Shown here piece by piece: positions 43,917 through 52,753 of a DNA stretch of 64,000 bases; position 1 is the first letter of the stretch, and the number at the start of each line of letters is the position of its first letter. A program made the translations under genes and the position numbers. A model generated the notes under the pieces. It ran no database searches and was not told the DNA's origin. It saw nothing but the letters and a program-made list of their open reading frames with translations. Source of the DNA: Glaciihabitans sp. dw_435 (GTDB lineage: Bacteria; Actinomycetota; Actinomycetes; Actinomycetales; Microbacteriaceae); contig NZ_JAAVUZ010000002.1 in the NCBI RefSeq assembly GCF_018449675.1, forward strand, positions 391,524 through 455,523, written 5' to 3'.

Positions 43917-44527
43917 CGCCTGACGCCCGCGAGGCGTGAAATGGATGCTTCGATTTGGGCGACTGCGTTACCGATCTGCTGTTCGCACAAGTCGTAAATC
44001 TCCTGCGACTGCCGGAACGGGTCAATGACGTCATCGTCAACTGCAGATTCGGGCTGCTCTGCGTACCCACGTTGTGCAGCTACGAGTGGAACGTAGGAAC
44101 GAAGGATGTCGACTAGAGACGAAGACTCGACTGGTGCGCCAGCATCTGGATCGTTGACGAAACTCGCAAGAACACGTGCCAATTCACGCAGCGTGAATGC
44201 CGAGCGGCCGGCACGGGGAAGCGTTCGCACAATCTCACTGCGGTGCGCGCGGGTAAGCGCTATGACGACATCGGCGTCAGCCACCAGGTCTCGAGTCAGA
44301 CGTTGAGCTACGTGACCGTCATCGTCGCCACCGAGATGATGGGACGCCGCCTGCGCCTGAACTGGCATCGCCATACCGATTAATGCGCCGACGCCGGCGC
44401 TGGAAAATTCAATATTCGCACTGCCAAAGCGAGTTCGGAACACTTGCTCTGCGATGCGTGATCGGCAGATATTTCCTGTGCACACAAAGAGGACACGGAA
44501 CACGTCAGATCCGTCCAACGACGACAT
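43913..44527 (-). CDS. Low-molecular-weight protein tyrosine phosphatase
   Basis: A 204-residue phosphatase with the P-loop FVCTGNICRSRIAE (Cys-x5-Arg) near the N-terminus and the general-acid Asp region DDVIDPFRQSQEIY near the C-terminus. It is longer than the usual ~150 residues because of an insert in the middle (about residues 100-155). It lies between the BY-kinase and the initiating transferase, so it most likely dephosphorylates the kinase's tyrosine tail and so sets EPS chain output. Confidence 0.9.
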   Translation of the reverse strand: MSSLDGSDVFRVLFVCTGNICRSRIAEQVFRTRFGSANIEFSSAGVGALIGMAMPVQAQAASHHLGGDDDGHVAQRLTRDLVADADVVIALTRAHRSEIVRTLPRAGRSAFTLRELARVLASFVNDPDAGAPVESSSLVDILRSYVPLVAAQRGYAEQPESAVDDDVIDPFRQSQEIYDLCEQQIGNAVAQIEASISRLAGVRR

Positions 44528-44609
44528 ACCGCACCTCCCATGTGCTCACTACTGAGCTTGTATCGCGTTTACGAAGATAACACGTGATAGAGCGTCGCGT
44601 TTATGAACA

Positions 44610-46064
44610 TTACAAGCTCGAGCTTGGTCCCTGTCCCCAGTCCGGGGCGAGCTTCTTGGCGGCCGCCGCTGACTCTGAATTAACCCCAGAGCCTTCTTCG
44701 CCGTATCTGGTGTACCCGTAGTTCCCGTACCCATAGCGGCCATAACCGTAAGCATCAGGGCCCTTTGTCGGCATCATCGTCAGGATGACTCCGGCCACGG
44801 GAGCGCCGACGTTCTCCAGGGCGGCAATCGCCCCTGCGAGCTCACCCTTGTGCGTGCGACCAGCGGCTACCACGACGAGTGCTCCGCGGGTGAGCTTGCT
44901 CACTAGCGCGGCGTCCGTCACAGGCAACAGAGGGGGAAGGTCAATTATCACCACGTCAAAATGGGCCTCGAGATCGCTCAACAGAGCTGCCATGGCCTTC
45001 GAGCCCAGCAGTTCGCTAGGGTTCGGCGGCACCGCGCCGGCGGCCAGCACCATGAGATTACCTCGCCCCCAGGGCTGCAAAACATCCGCCAATTCGACGC
45101 GCGAAATGAGAACATCACTCAGCCCGACAGCGCCCTCAATGCCCATGTAATCAGCAAGCTTCGGACGCCTCATGTCCCCGTCAATAATGACAACCTTGGC
45201 GCCAGAATCAGCCAACGCAATGGCAAGGTTGGCAGAGGTAGTAGTTTTTCCTTCGCTCGGGATCGATGAAGTAATCACGAACGTTTTGGGGCCAGCTTCA
45301 ACGTTGAGGAACTGCAAATTCGTGCGAAGGGTGCGGAACGCTTCAGCGCGTACGCTGTGCGGATCATCCTGAACGATCAGCGGTCGTTTCACGGCCGCTG
45401 GATCGTAGGCGATGCCGCCGATGATGGGCGCGCTAGTTATAGCGAGAACATCTCGCTCGCCACGAATGCGAGTGTCAAGCGTTTCACGGAGAATTGAAAT
45501 GCCCAGCCCAAGAGCGAGGCCTATCAGGAGTCCGAGCACCAAGTTAAGTTGGGTGTTTGGCGAGATCGGCGCCGTGGGCACAGTTGCTTGCTGCATGACG
45601 CTTACTGAAACTTGAGAAGTTCCGGTGGCTGGCTCAGTGATGTCCGCGATCTGCTCGCGAAAACTGGAAGTTACAGCGTTCGCAATCGCGGCCGCATCTG
45701 TCGGCGAATCGTCAACTACTGAAATTGCAATATTCACGGTCTGAAGAGCCGCAGACGCGGAAACAGACTTGGCGAGCTGTTCCGCAGAAATGTCGAGTCC
45801 AAGACGCTTGATGGCAGGGTCCAAGACCCGAGGCGTACCGATCAGATCGGCGTAAGACTTAACCTGATTCTGGGCGAACGTGCCGCCTGTCGCCAGGTCG
45901 GTAACCGAACTTCCTGAGACGTTCACAAACGAGAGGGTCGACGCCTCATACTTCGGCGTAGTCAATATCGTCGCTGCCGCCGCTGCTGCCAACCCCACCA
46001 GCGTAAGCGCGACGATAACGATCCAGCGCTTGCGCAATATGCGCAAGTAGTCGCTTAGCTCCAC
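44610..46064 (-). CDS. Polysaccharide co-polymerase with tyrosine autokinase (Wzz-BY-kinase)
   Basis: A 484-residue one-chain BY-kinase. GTG 46064 preceded by AAAGG is preferred over an ATG 11 codons upstream. Wzz domain between two helices (about 15-35 and 165-185), with a PxxP-type region (PTAPISPNTQLN) before the second; then the kinase with Walker A SIPSEGKTTTS, Walker A' VVIIDGDMRRP and Walker B VVIIDLPPL. The C-terminal tail has seven tyrosines in AYGYGRYGYGNYGYTRYGEE, the expected phosphorylation cluster. It heads the minus-strand EPS operon. Confidence 0.93.
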   Translation of the reverse strand: MELSDYLRILRKRWIVIVALTLVGLAAAAAATILTTPKYEASTLSFVNVSGSSVTDLATGGTFAQNQVKSYADLIGTPRVLDPAIKRLGLDISAEQLAKSVSASAALQTVNIAISVVDDSPTDAAAIANAVTSSFREQIADITEPATGTSQVSVSVMQQATVPTAPISPNTQLNLVLGLLIGLALGLGISILRETLDTRIRGERDVLAITSAPIIGGIAYDPAAVKRPLIVQDDPHSVRAEAFRTLRTNLQFLNVEAGPKTFVITSSIPSEGKTTTSANLAIALADSGAKVVIIDGDMRRPKLADYMGIEGAVGLSDVLISRVELADVLQPWGRGNLMVLAAGAVPPNPSELLGSKAMAALLSDLEAHFDVVIIDLPPLLPVTDAALVSKLTRGALVVVAAGRTHKGELAGAIAALENVGAPVAGVILTMMPTKGPDAYGYGRYGYGNYGYTRYGEEGSGVNSESAAAAKKLAPDWGQGPSSSL

Positions 46065-46302
46065 CGAGACGGCCTTTCGTCGTGATACTTCAAGCAAAAT
46101 TCAATAGCGCGCGGCGCAAGTGTTCGCCCCGGCTCCCCCGGCGAACAGAAGCCGCCGCAGTAAAGGTACCAGCCACAATAGGCGACGGCTCGACGCGTTT
46201 TACTGGTTCTGATCGGCAATAGTGATTGTCGCCGCGGTGCTAGCAAGCACTAATGCGACTCCCGCACCAGATTCAAGCATCACCGCCCGCGCGGACATAG
46301 CT

Positions 46303-47064
46303 CTATTCAGCAGAATGAGCGAGCCACCCAGTGAGGAAAGTCGCAGTGTCTTCCCAACCTCCTACCGCGTGGGTCGGCACTCCAAGTGCCTTCACCGGAT
46401 AGTCGTTTCCCTCAGGATCGAGGCGGTCGCCGATGAAGAGCATCTCTTGAAGATCGATCGAAGTCAACTCCGCGAGACGCGTCATTCCGTAGGCCTTATC
46501 AATTCCTTGGCGAGTGATGTCGACGGATGTCGACCCTCCGGAACGCACCTCGAGATCAGGAATCAAAACCGCTACTTTCGACCGCAGGGTGTTCTTCTTT
46601 TCTCCCGTTGGATCCCACGCCATCTTGGCGGCGACTGGTGCGGCTTGGCCGAGCGCAGAGAAAGTAATCTGCGATCCGCGGTCCTCGAGAATCGGGCCCC
46701 ACGTGTCACTTTCCCAGTATCCAAGCTCTCTGGCCGTGGATTCGACGGCATGCAGCGCTCGCGACTTTTCGTCCTCAGTCAGATTCTGTGCGTAGATCTG
46801 CTTCCACGTTCCATCGAAGCGGTAGTACTGCGTACCGCAAGTCGGCATCAAGTGAAGCCGTTCGAGTTTCTCGGCAGCGACATCAGGAAGCTCGTCGATG
46901 ATCTGAGCTTTGAACTGACCAAACTGACCTCCGGAAATGACGCAAACCTCGACACGATCGAGCAAGTCAACGAGGAGTTCAATCATCCGGGGATCGAGCG
47001 GTGACTTGGACGGCGCGAGGGTGTCGTCGAGATCGAAGGCAAGAAGACGGGGAGAGGAAGGCAC
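46303..47064 (-). CDS. HAD-superfamily phosphatase (HAD-IIB type)
   Basis: A 253-residue hydrolase. Motif I FDLDDTLAPSK carries the nucleophile Asp, VISGG is motif II, and LFIGDRLDPEGNDYPVKA is motif IV; a cap domain sits between. The family includes sugar-phosphate phosphatases and phosphomannomutase-like proteins. Its place beside the EPS genes hints at a sugar phosphate, but the substrate is not known. Start is a GTG. About 240 nt separate it from the BY-kinase start. Confidence 0.87.
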   Translation of the reverse strand: MPSSPRLLAFDLDDTLAPSKSPLDPRMIELLVDLLDRVEVCVISGGQFGQFKAQIIDELPDVAAEKLERLHLMPTCGTQYYRFDGTWKQIYAQNLTEDEKSRALHAVESTARELGYWESDTWGPILEDRGSQITFSALGQAAPVAAKMAWDPTGEKKNTLRSKVAVLIPDLEVRSGGSTSVDITRQGIDKAYGMTRLAELTSIDLQEMLFIGDRLDPEGNDYPVKALGVPTHAVGGWEDTATFLTGWLAHSAE

Positions 47065-47134
47065 ACAAATCCTTAATGCGGGGAATAGGTCGGTACACAG
47101 TACCCGGAGGACTCTGAAGGGGATTCAATCAGGG

Positions 47135-48604
47135 CTAGTTTGCGATCTCCAAGACCTTTGCGGTTTCTGCCATCGTTTTCTTCGCGAGTGCTGGATTATC
47201 TGAAAGCTTCTTGCCGAAGGTGGGAACCATTTTGTTGATCTTTGGGGTCCAGACGTCCATGCGATCAGGGAAGCACTGGGCAATTAGGCCCAGCATGATG
47301 GGCACCGCCGTCGACGCTCCCGGCGAGGCCCCCAGCAGTCCCGCAATCGTGCCATCGGCAGCCGCGACTACCTCAGTGCCGAACTGAAGCGATCCGCCGT
47401 TAGGACCGTTCTTTATGACCTGCACCCGCTGCCCAGCCGTTATTGCGTACCAGTCGCCCGGGTCGCTATCGGGATAGAACTCTTTCAGGGAAGCGAATTT
47501 TGCCTTCTTGCTTGCAGCAAGCTGCCCGACTAGATAACGAACCAGGCTGAGATTGCCGACGCCAGCCTGAATCATCGGAATGACGTTGTGATGACGCACG
47601 GACTTGATGAGATCGAACCACGACCCAGTCTTCAAGAACTTCGGGCTGAAGCCAGCGTAAGGACCGAACATCAGGCTTGCAGTACCATTCACCACTCGTT
47701 TGTCGAGGTGAGGAACGGACATCGGTGGCGATCCCACTCCCGCCTTTCCATAGACCTTTGCCTCATGACGAGCGACCACCGCGGGATTGTCAGTTCGCAA
47801 GAACTCGCCGCTCACTGGGAAGCCTCCAAAGCCCCTGATCTCGGGTATTCCGGACTTCTGAAGCAGGTTCAATGCGTTCCCACCCGCGCCAACAAACACG
47901 AAGCGTGCGTTGACGCTGCTGGGCGTGTGCCCGACTTCGTTCCGAATGTGCAGCTGCCAGGTTCCGTCCTTCTGGCGCTTGATTCTTTTGACCGTCTGCT
48001 CCAAATTGAGCGTTCCGCCGTTGTCGGACAAGTAGTCAACAAGGAGCCCGGTCAGTGCGCCAAAATCCACGTCAGTTCCCGCCGCCATGTAGGTTGCGGC
48101 GATCGGCTCGGCCCTCTTTCGGCCAGGAATCAAGAGCGGCGTCCACTTACGAATTATCGACGCTTCTTCGCTGTACTCCATGCCTGCAAACAACGGATTG
48201 TCTTTCAGCGCGGCGAAGCGATTGCGAAGGTACTCCACGTTGTCGGCTCCCCACACGAAGCTCATGTGTGGGGTCGCGTTTATGAACGACTTCGGATGAG
48301 GCAGCGCGCCAATGTCGATCAGGTGTGACCAAAACTGGCGAGAAACTTGAAATTGCTCGTTTACCTTGATCGCGCTGTTTATGTCTATAGAACCGTCTGG
48401 CATCTGCGGTGTGTAATTCAACTCACAGAGGGCAGCATGGCCAGTCCCGGCGTTATTCCACGGGTTGGAGCTCTCTAGCGCAACTCCGCTCAGCCGCTCA
48501 AATATCTGGATGTCCCAACTAGGTTCAAGCTGCTTTAGCAGAGCACCAAGGGTGGCGCTCATGATTCCGCCGCCGATCAAAGCAACATCGATGTTCTTAG
48601 TCAC
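47135..48604 (-). CDS. mqo: Malate:quinone oxidoreductase
   Basis: A 489-residue membrane-associated FAD enzyme that oxidises malate to oxaloacetate and passes electrons to quinone. The N-terminal VALIGGGIMSATLGALL binds FAD; LSGVALESSNPWNNAGTGHAALCELNYTP is the Mqo family block (quoted in two parts: LSGVALESS, NPWNNAGTGHAALCELNY). The GTG start overlaps nothing. It is a housekeeping gene in the middle of the EPS locus, perhaps marking the point where the plus-strand block was inserted. Confidence 0.94.
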   Translation of the reverse strand: MTKNIDVALIGGGIMSATLGALLKQLEPSWDIQIFERLSGVALESSNPWNNAGTGHAALCELNYTPQMPDGSIDINSAIKVNEQFQVSRQFWSHLIDIGALPHPKSFINATPHMSFVWGADNVEYLRNRFAALKDNPLFAGMEYSEEASIIRKWTPLLIPGRKRAEPIAATYMAAGTDVDFGALTGLLVDYLSDNGGTLNLEQTVKRIKRQKDGTWQLHIRNEVGHTPSSVNARFVFVGAGGNALNLLQKSGIPEIRGFGGFPVSGEFLRTDNPAVVARHEAKVYGKAGVGSPPMSVPHLDKRVVNGTASLMFGPYAGFSPKFLKTGSWFDLIKSVRHHNVIPMIQAGVGNLSLVRYLVGQLAASKKAKFASLKEFYPDSDPGDWYAITAGQRVQVIKNGPNGGSLQFGTEVVAAADGTIAGLLGASPGASTAVPIMLGLIAQCFPDRMDVWTPKINKMVPTFGKKLSDNPALAKKTMAETAKVLEIAN

Positions 48605-48831
48605 GTCGACAGCATAGGCCGAAGCGATATGAACCGATAGGAACGTGATCGTTGCTCACCCCAATGCCAATGCACGGGGAAGGGGGCTTTTCCACCTGCG
48701 TAATCGTCCGCATCCTGCACCCCCTAATTCACCGGCAGAGTCAATCAGCGTCCAGAAACCATGAACGTGACGTCCCGTATGATTAACGGGATTTGGTGGG
48801 CCAAGTCACTGATCCGGGGGGAGTGACTCGC

Positions 48832-48939
48832 ATGCGCGCTATCGACACACGCACGCGAGCCCTGCCTGGACGCAAGATGATTGCGGCGGCCCACGCCGCA
48901 CGTTCACCGGATTGGACACGCCATCGCAATCAAGCCTAG
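48832..48939 (+). CDS. Possible 35-residue leader ORF or frameshifted N-terminus before a glycosyltransferase
   Basis: ATG 48832 has a strong ribosome-binding site (GGGGGAG, 9 nt before), unlike the glycosyltransferase that follows. The 35 codons end at a TAG inside the glycosyltransferase gene (48881 onwards), in a different frame. It is either a short leader peptide that couples translation, or the true N-terminus separated by a frameshift. Which one cannot be told from one sequence. Confidence 0.35.
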   Translation: MRAIDTRTRALPGRKMIAAAHAARSPDWTRHRNQA

Positions 48940-50041
48940 CCAGAAGTCTTTAGTGATCATCGGCACCCGTGGGTACCCGAGTTATTACGGGGGATTCGAG
49001 ACTGCCGTTCGAAAGCTGGCACCTTACTTAGCCGAACAGGGGTGGGATGTCACCGTGTACGGGCGTAAGGGCTCGACAAGGCAGTCCGATCCCGGGCGAG
49101 ACGATCGCGTGCGCTCGATCGAGACGCGTGGTCTGGAAACCAAATCAGTTAGCACGTTGTCGTACGGATTTACAGCGGTGATAAGCGCTTTGCGTCGAAA
49201 GCCCGATGTGGCCCTCGTGATGAATGTCGCAAACGGATTTTTCCTGCCGCTGCTCAACGCCCGAGGCATCCCCAGCCTTGTAAACGTGGATGGGATTGAG
49301 TGGGACAGAGCTAAGTGGGGACGCATCGCGAAAAGCGTGTTTCACGCTGGCGCTCGGGCAACTGCTCGGCACGGCACGCGAATGGTTTATGACTCCGTAG
49401 AAATTGGTCGACGATGGCGCACTGAATTCGGACTAGACGGAGAATTCATTCCATATGGCGGGGATGTACCCGCTGACCTACCGATCGAACCGGGCCTCAC
49501 CCACCGAGGATTCGTTTTGGTCGTCGCCCGTTTTGTACCTGAGAACACAATCCCGGAATTTGTTTCCGCTGTGTCAGAAATCAGTGCACGTTGGCCAGTA
49601 GTGATTGTGGGTTCATCTGGGTATGGCGGTGAGATCGAGGCCGAGGTTTCTCGACTCGCAAAAACAGATGCCAACGTACATTGGTACGGACATGTAAGCG
49701 ACGACGATCGATTGATGTCGCTTTGGCAGCATGCTGGGGTCTATTTTCACGGACACAGCGTGGGTGGAACGAATCCCGCGCTGGTTCAGGCGATGGCAGC
49801 GGGGGCACCAACCGTTGCTCGGGACACGGCCTACAATCGGGAGGTGTTGGGAGACGCAGGCATCTTCGCCGACCCGACTCCCGATGACATTGCGGAGAAG
49901 ATTAACTCCCTGATGGAAGACCAAATCGCACAGTCCGATTTGAGTGTTCGCGCGCACGCCCGAGCTGTAGACGTCTACTCATGGCAATCAGTTTGTGAGG
50001 CTTACGAGCGAGCGCTTTTGGCTCTAGTGAAGGCAAGATAA
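48881..50041 (+). CDS. Glycosyltransferase family 4 with DUF1972 N-terminus (rhamnosyltransferase-like)
   Basis: A GT-B enzyme of 386 residues. The N-terminal DUF1972 signature is VIIGTRGYPSYYGGFETAVR; the C-terminal domain has LVVARFVPENTIPEF and a SVGGTNPALVQAMAAGAP donor-binding segment. No ATG or GTG lies in frame before the fold starts; TTG 48881 is the only open choice, directly after an in-frame stop, so the start is doubtful. It begins the seven-gene plus-strand EPS operon. GC is visibly lower than in the flanks. Confidence 0.85.
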   Translation: MRRPTPHVHRIGHAIAIKPSQKSLVIIGTRGYPSYYGGFETAVRKLAPYLAEQGWDVTVYGRKGSTRQSDPGRDDRVRSIETRGLETKSVSTLSYGFTAVISALRRKPDVALVMNVANGFFLPLLNARGIPSLVNVDGIEWDRAKWGRIAKSVFHAGARATARHGTRMVYDSVEIGRRWRTEFGLDGEFIPYGGDVPADLPIEPGLTHRGFVLVVARFVPENTIPEFVSAVSEISARWPVVIVGSSGYGGEIEAEVSRLAKTDANVHWYGHVSDDDRLMSLWQHAGVYFHGHSVGGTNPALVQAMAAGAPTVARDTAYNREVLGDAGIFADPTPDDIAEKINSLMEDQIAQSDLSVRAHARAVDVYSWQSVCEAYERALLALVKAR

Positions 50042-51108
50042 TGCGAATTGCTCTGGATGCGTACTGGTGGGTGTCCGGTCCTCCAAGCGGCCGGCTAGTC
50101 GTCATCGAACTTGCGAGGGCTTGGTCGAAGACCTTCCCAGATGACGATCTGGGTCTTGCTGTTCGGTCGCGAGACCAGGATGCGGTCAAACAGGCAATGC
50201 CGAGTGTCACTCTCATTCCGCTGCGGCTGTTTCCTCATGCTCTCGCCATGGCGGTTGAACTGCCTTGGCGACTTCGGAATACCGACAGGCTTGCTATTAC
50301 CCAAAATTTTGCTGCGTTGAGCAAAAACTCCGCAGTCTTCATACAAGATGTCTTGTTCCTCAGTAACCCGGAATGGTTTAGCAACGTTGAACGCGCCTAC
50401 CTGTCCCTCATCGGCAAATTAGTACGTAAGTCCACGACCGTCTTTGCATCGTCTCACTCCGAGGCAGCTCGAATTTCAAGGTTTATTCGCCGAGCCAAAG
50501 CACCGACAGTCGTGGGCCTCGGAATGTCCACGGGACTCGCGACCGCCGCACCAACACGGCCCGGCCGACTCCCCCCAGTGAACAGTTACTTTCTTTCGGT
50601 CGGGCGATTGAACGCTCGAAAAAATCTCGGTCGCGTCATTGACGCAGCTATTCTGTCTTCTGCAATTCGCCCTGACTGCCCGCTGGTGATCGTAGGTGAG
50701 GAGAACGGACTCTCATATGAGACCGATCCAATCGCGCAACTGGAAATCGATAACGGCTCCGTTGTGTTCTTGGGCCGCGCCACCGACAGTGAACTTCGGT
50801 GGCTGTACGAACATTCTCTCGGTCTCTTGTATCTTTCTCTGGACGAAGGGTTCGGCTTACCTCCAGTGGAAGCGGCAGCGTTCGGAATCCCCTTGGTGCT
50901 GAGCGAAAATGCCGTCATGCGCGAGGTTAACGGGAGTGGGCCAATCTATGTGGACCCGTTCGACGTCAATGCCATAGCCGCAGCTATTGATGTTCTGCGT
51001 GCTGGCGGACAACGCCTCCAGACCCATTCCCCCATTCGGGAATGGGCCGACGTTGTACGAACCATCCGAGCCAAACTAGCGGAGACTTCTACGGAGTCAG
51101 TGCAGTGA
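50041..51108 (+). CDS. Glycosyltransferase family 4
   Basis: A 355-residue GT-B enzyme. The C-terminal half is clear: YFLSVGRLNARKNLGRVIDA, an FLGRATDSELRWLYEHS segment and the donor-site EGFGLPPVEAAAFGIP (E-x7-E). The N-terminal acceptor half is weakly conserved, as usual. The ATG shares one base with the TAA of the preceding transferase gene. Donor and acceptor are unknown. Confidence 0.88.
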   Translation: MRIALDAYWWVSGPPSGRLVVIELARAWSKTFPDDDLGLAVRSRDQDAVKQAMPSVTLIPLRLFPHALAMAVELPWRLRNTDRLAITQNFAALSKNSAVFIQDVLFLSNPEWFSNVERAYLSLIGKLVRKSTTVFASSHSEAARISRFIRRAKAPTVVGLGMSTGLATAAPTRPGRLPPVNSYFLSVGRLNARKNLGRVIDAAILSSAIRPDCPLVIVGEENGLSYETDPIAQLEIDNGSVVFLGRATDSELRWLYEHSLGLLYLSLDEGFGLPPVEAAAFGIPLVLSENAVMREVNGSGPIYVDPFDVNAIAAAIDVLRAGGQRLQTHSPIREWADVVRTIRAKLAETSTESVQ

Positions 51109-51791
51109 GGAGAGTCGTTGCTTTTCTGTACAAGGCCGTCCGCGGCAGAGAGCTCGGAGACTCACCTACTTCTGTATTGATGTCCCTGTTATCCGGCTAT
51201 GGAAAAATGGCGTTTAGGGGCCTGTTGCGCAGCAGACGCTACTCGCAGTCCGCCCAGCCCCACTTCGTTGGTGCGAGAGTAATCATTCAGAATCCGAAAT
51301 GGCTCTCTACTGGCAAGAACGTCGTCATTTCCTCCGATACTAAGATCGATTCCTATTCAGCAAACGGAATCCGAATTGGCGACCGTGTGACAATCGGTTC
51401 TTTTTCCAGCCTTTTGGCGACAACTGTTGTCCGAGAGCCAGGCACGGGAATCTCTATCGGTTCGGATTCAGCCATCGGTATCCGCAACACGCTATGGGGA
51501 CAGGGCGGGCTCATCATTGGCAAGAACTGTCTTCTAGGTCCGGACGTGGTGATAATCACCGAAAATCATTCCTTTGCCTCATTGTCCGAGCCGATAATGA
51601 CTCAACTCGGTTCACGAGATGCTGTGGTAATTGAGGATGATTGCTGGCTCGGGGCTGGAGTGAAGGTACTCGCGGGTGTCACCATCGGAACGGGCGCGGT
51701 AGTGGGCGCGGGGGCGGTAGTCACGAAGTCGATTCCGCCATATTCGATTGCTGTGGGAGTTCCGGCAAAGATTGTTGGTACACGAAAATGA
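51105..51791 (+). CDS. Left-handed beta-helix acyltransferase (hexapeptide family)
   Basis: A 228-residue protein from GTG 51105, which overlaps the TGA before it. Hexapeptide-type turns ([LIV]Gxxxx) run from about residue 55 to 225, with the catalytic-type His in ITENHSF and the closing segment AVVGAGAVVTKSIPPYSIAVG. It probably O-acetylates a sugar of the EPS repeat unit or lipid-linked intermediate. The acyl donor (acetyl-CoA) is an inference from the family. Confidence 0.88.
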   Translation: MRRVVAFLYKAVRGRELGDSPTSVLMSLLSGYGKMAFRGLLRSRRYSQSAQPHFVGARVIIQNPKWLSTGKNVVISSDTKIDSYSANGIRIGDRVTIGSFSSLLATTVVREPGTGISIGSDSAIGIRNTLWGQGGLIIGKNCLLGPDVVIITENHSFASLSEPIMTQLGSRDAVVIEDDCWLGAGVKVLAGVTIGTGAVVGAGAVVTKSIPPYSIAVGVPAKIVGTRK

Positions 51792-52753
51792 TGAACTCCG
51801 AGTTCTCAACAAGCCCGACGGTCACAGTCCTCATCGTTACCTACAACAGCAAGCACGTCATTGATGCTTGCTTGGGCCCGCTATCCGATGGGTCCTTGGA
51901 AATTATCTGCATCGACAACGCCTCTACAGATGGAACCCCGACACACATTCGAAGCCGTTACCCAACAGTGCGCGTCATCGATAGCGGATCCAACCTTGGT
52001 TTTGCCAAGGCTGTAAACGCAGGAGCAAAGCAAGCATCAGGCTCGAATTATCTCCTGCTGAATCCTGACGCGATTATTGAATTGGAATCGGTAAATGCGC
52101 TGTCGTCACTTCTAGCCGCTGATAGCTCCCTCGGCATTTGCGCTCCACTAGTGTCGGATCCGGAGTCGGAATTCGCAACGATCGGTGCGGGTCTTAAGCC
52201 AAGTATCTGGCGCATGTTTCTGCACTCCTCGGGTCTGTCGCGGTTGAGCGGGAGCTTGCCGTTCATGACGGGCCACTATCTGATACCTCGCAACATTGGT
52301 AACAATCTCACGACCGTGGACTGGGTGTCCGGCGGATGCCTGATGATCAGGAGTTCAGCGTGGGTCGCGGCGGATGGCTTATCAGAGCGTTGGTTCATGT
52401 ATGCAGAGGATATTGATCTCTGCTTGAGAGTCGGTCGAAGTGGTTACGGCGTTGTTGTCGATTCGAACGCGACAGCGATCCACGAAGTCGGCGGCAGCAG
52501 CAGCAATGTCGATGGCAGAGTGAGCACAGTCTGGATCACGAACCTCTTCGATCTTTACGCAACCACAATTGCTCGCACCTCTCACGGACCACTCGCATGG
52601 AAAGCGATCGTTGGCGTCGGTTTTAGAGGCCGCGCCGTCGCGTACCGAGCGCTGGCGATAGCGAGACCCAGGAAGAAGTTGCAAGCACTCCGTAACGCAC
52701 ACAGATTTTCAATCTATGCAACCGCTCTAGCTGCCGTTCGGCCCGACAGATGA
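51788..52753 (+). CDS. Glycosyltransferase family 2 (rhamnosyltransferase-like)
   Basis: A 321-residue GT-A enzyme starting at the ATG of the ATGA overlap at 51788; a second ATG follows directly. It has TVLIVTYNSK, ICIDNASTDGT, NLGFAKAVNAG, LLLNPDA in place of DxD, and WVSGGCLMIRSSAW plus FMYAEDIDLCLRVGRSGY near the C-terminus. This is the pattern of dTDP-rhamnosyl and related transferases, consistent with the rhamnose genes in the locus. Confidence 0.9.
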   Translation: MMNSEFSTSPTVTVLIVTYNSKHVIDACLGPLSDGSLEIICIDNASTDGTPTHIRSRYPTVRVIDSGSNLGFAKAVNAGAKQASGSNYLLLNPDAIIELESVNALSSLLAADSSLGICAPLVSDPESEFATIGAGLKPSIWRMFLHSSGLSRLSGSLPFMTGHYLIPRNIGNNLTTVDWVSGGCLMIRSSAWVAADGLSERWFMYAEDIDLCLRVGRSGYGVVVDSNATAIHEVGGSSSNVDGRVSTVWITNLFDLYATTIARTSHGPLAWKAIVGVGFRGRAVAYRALAIARPRKKLQALRNAHRFSIYATALAAVRPDR

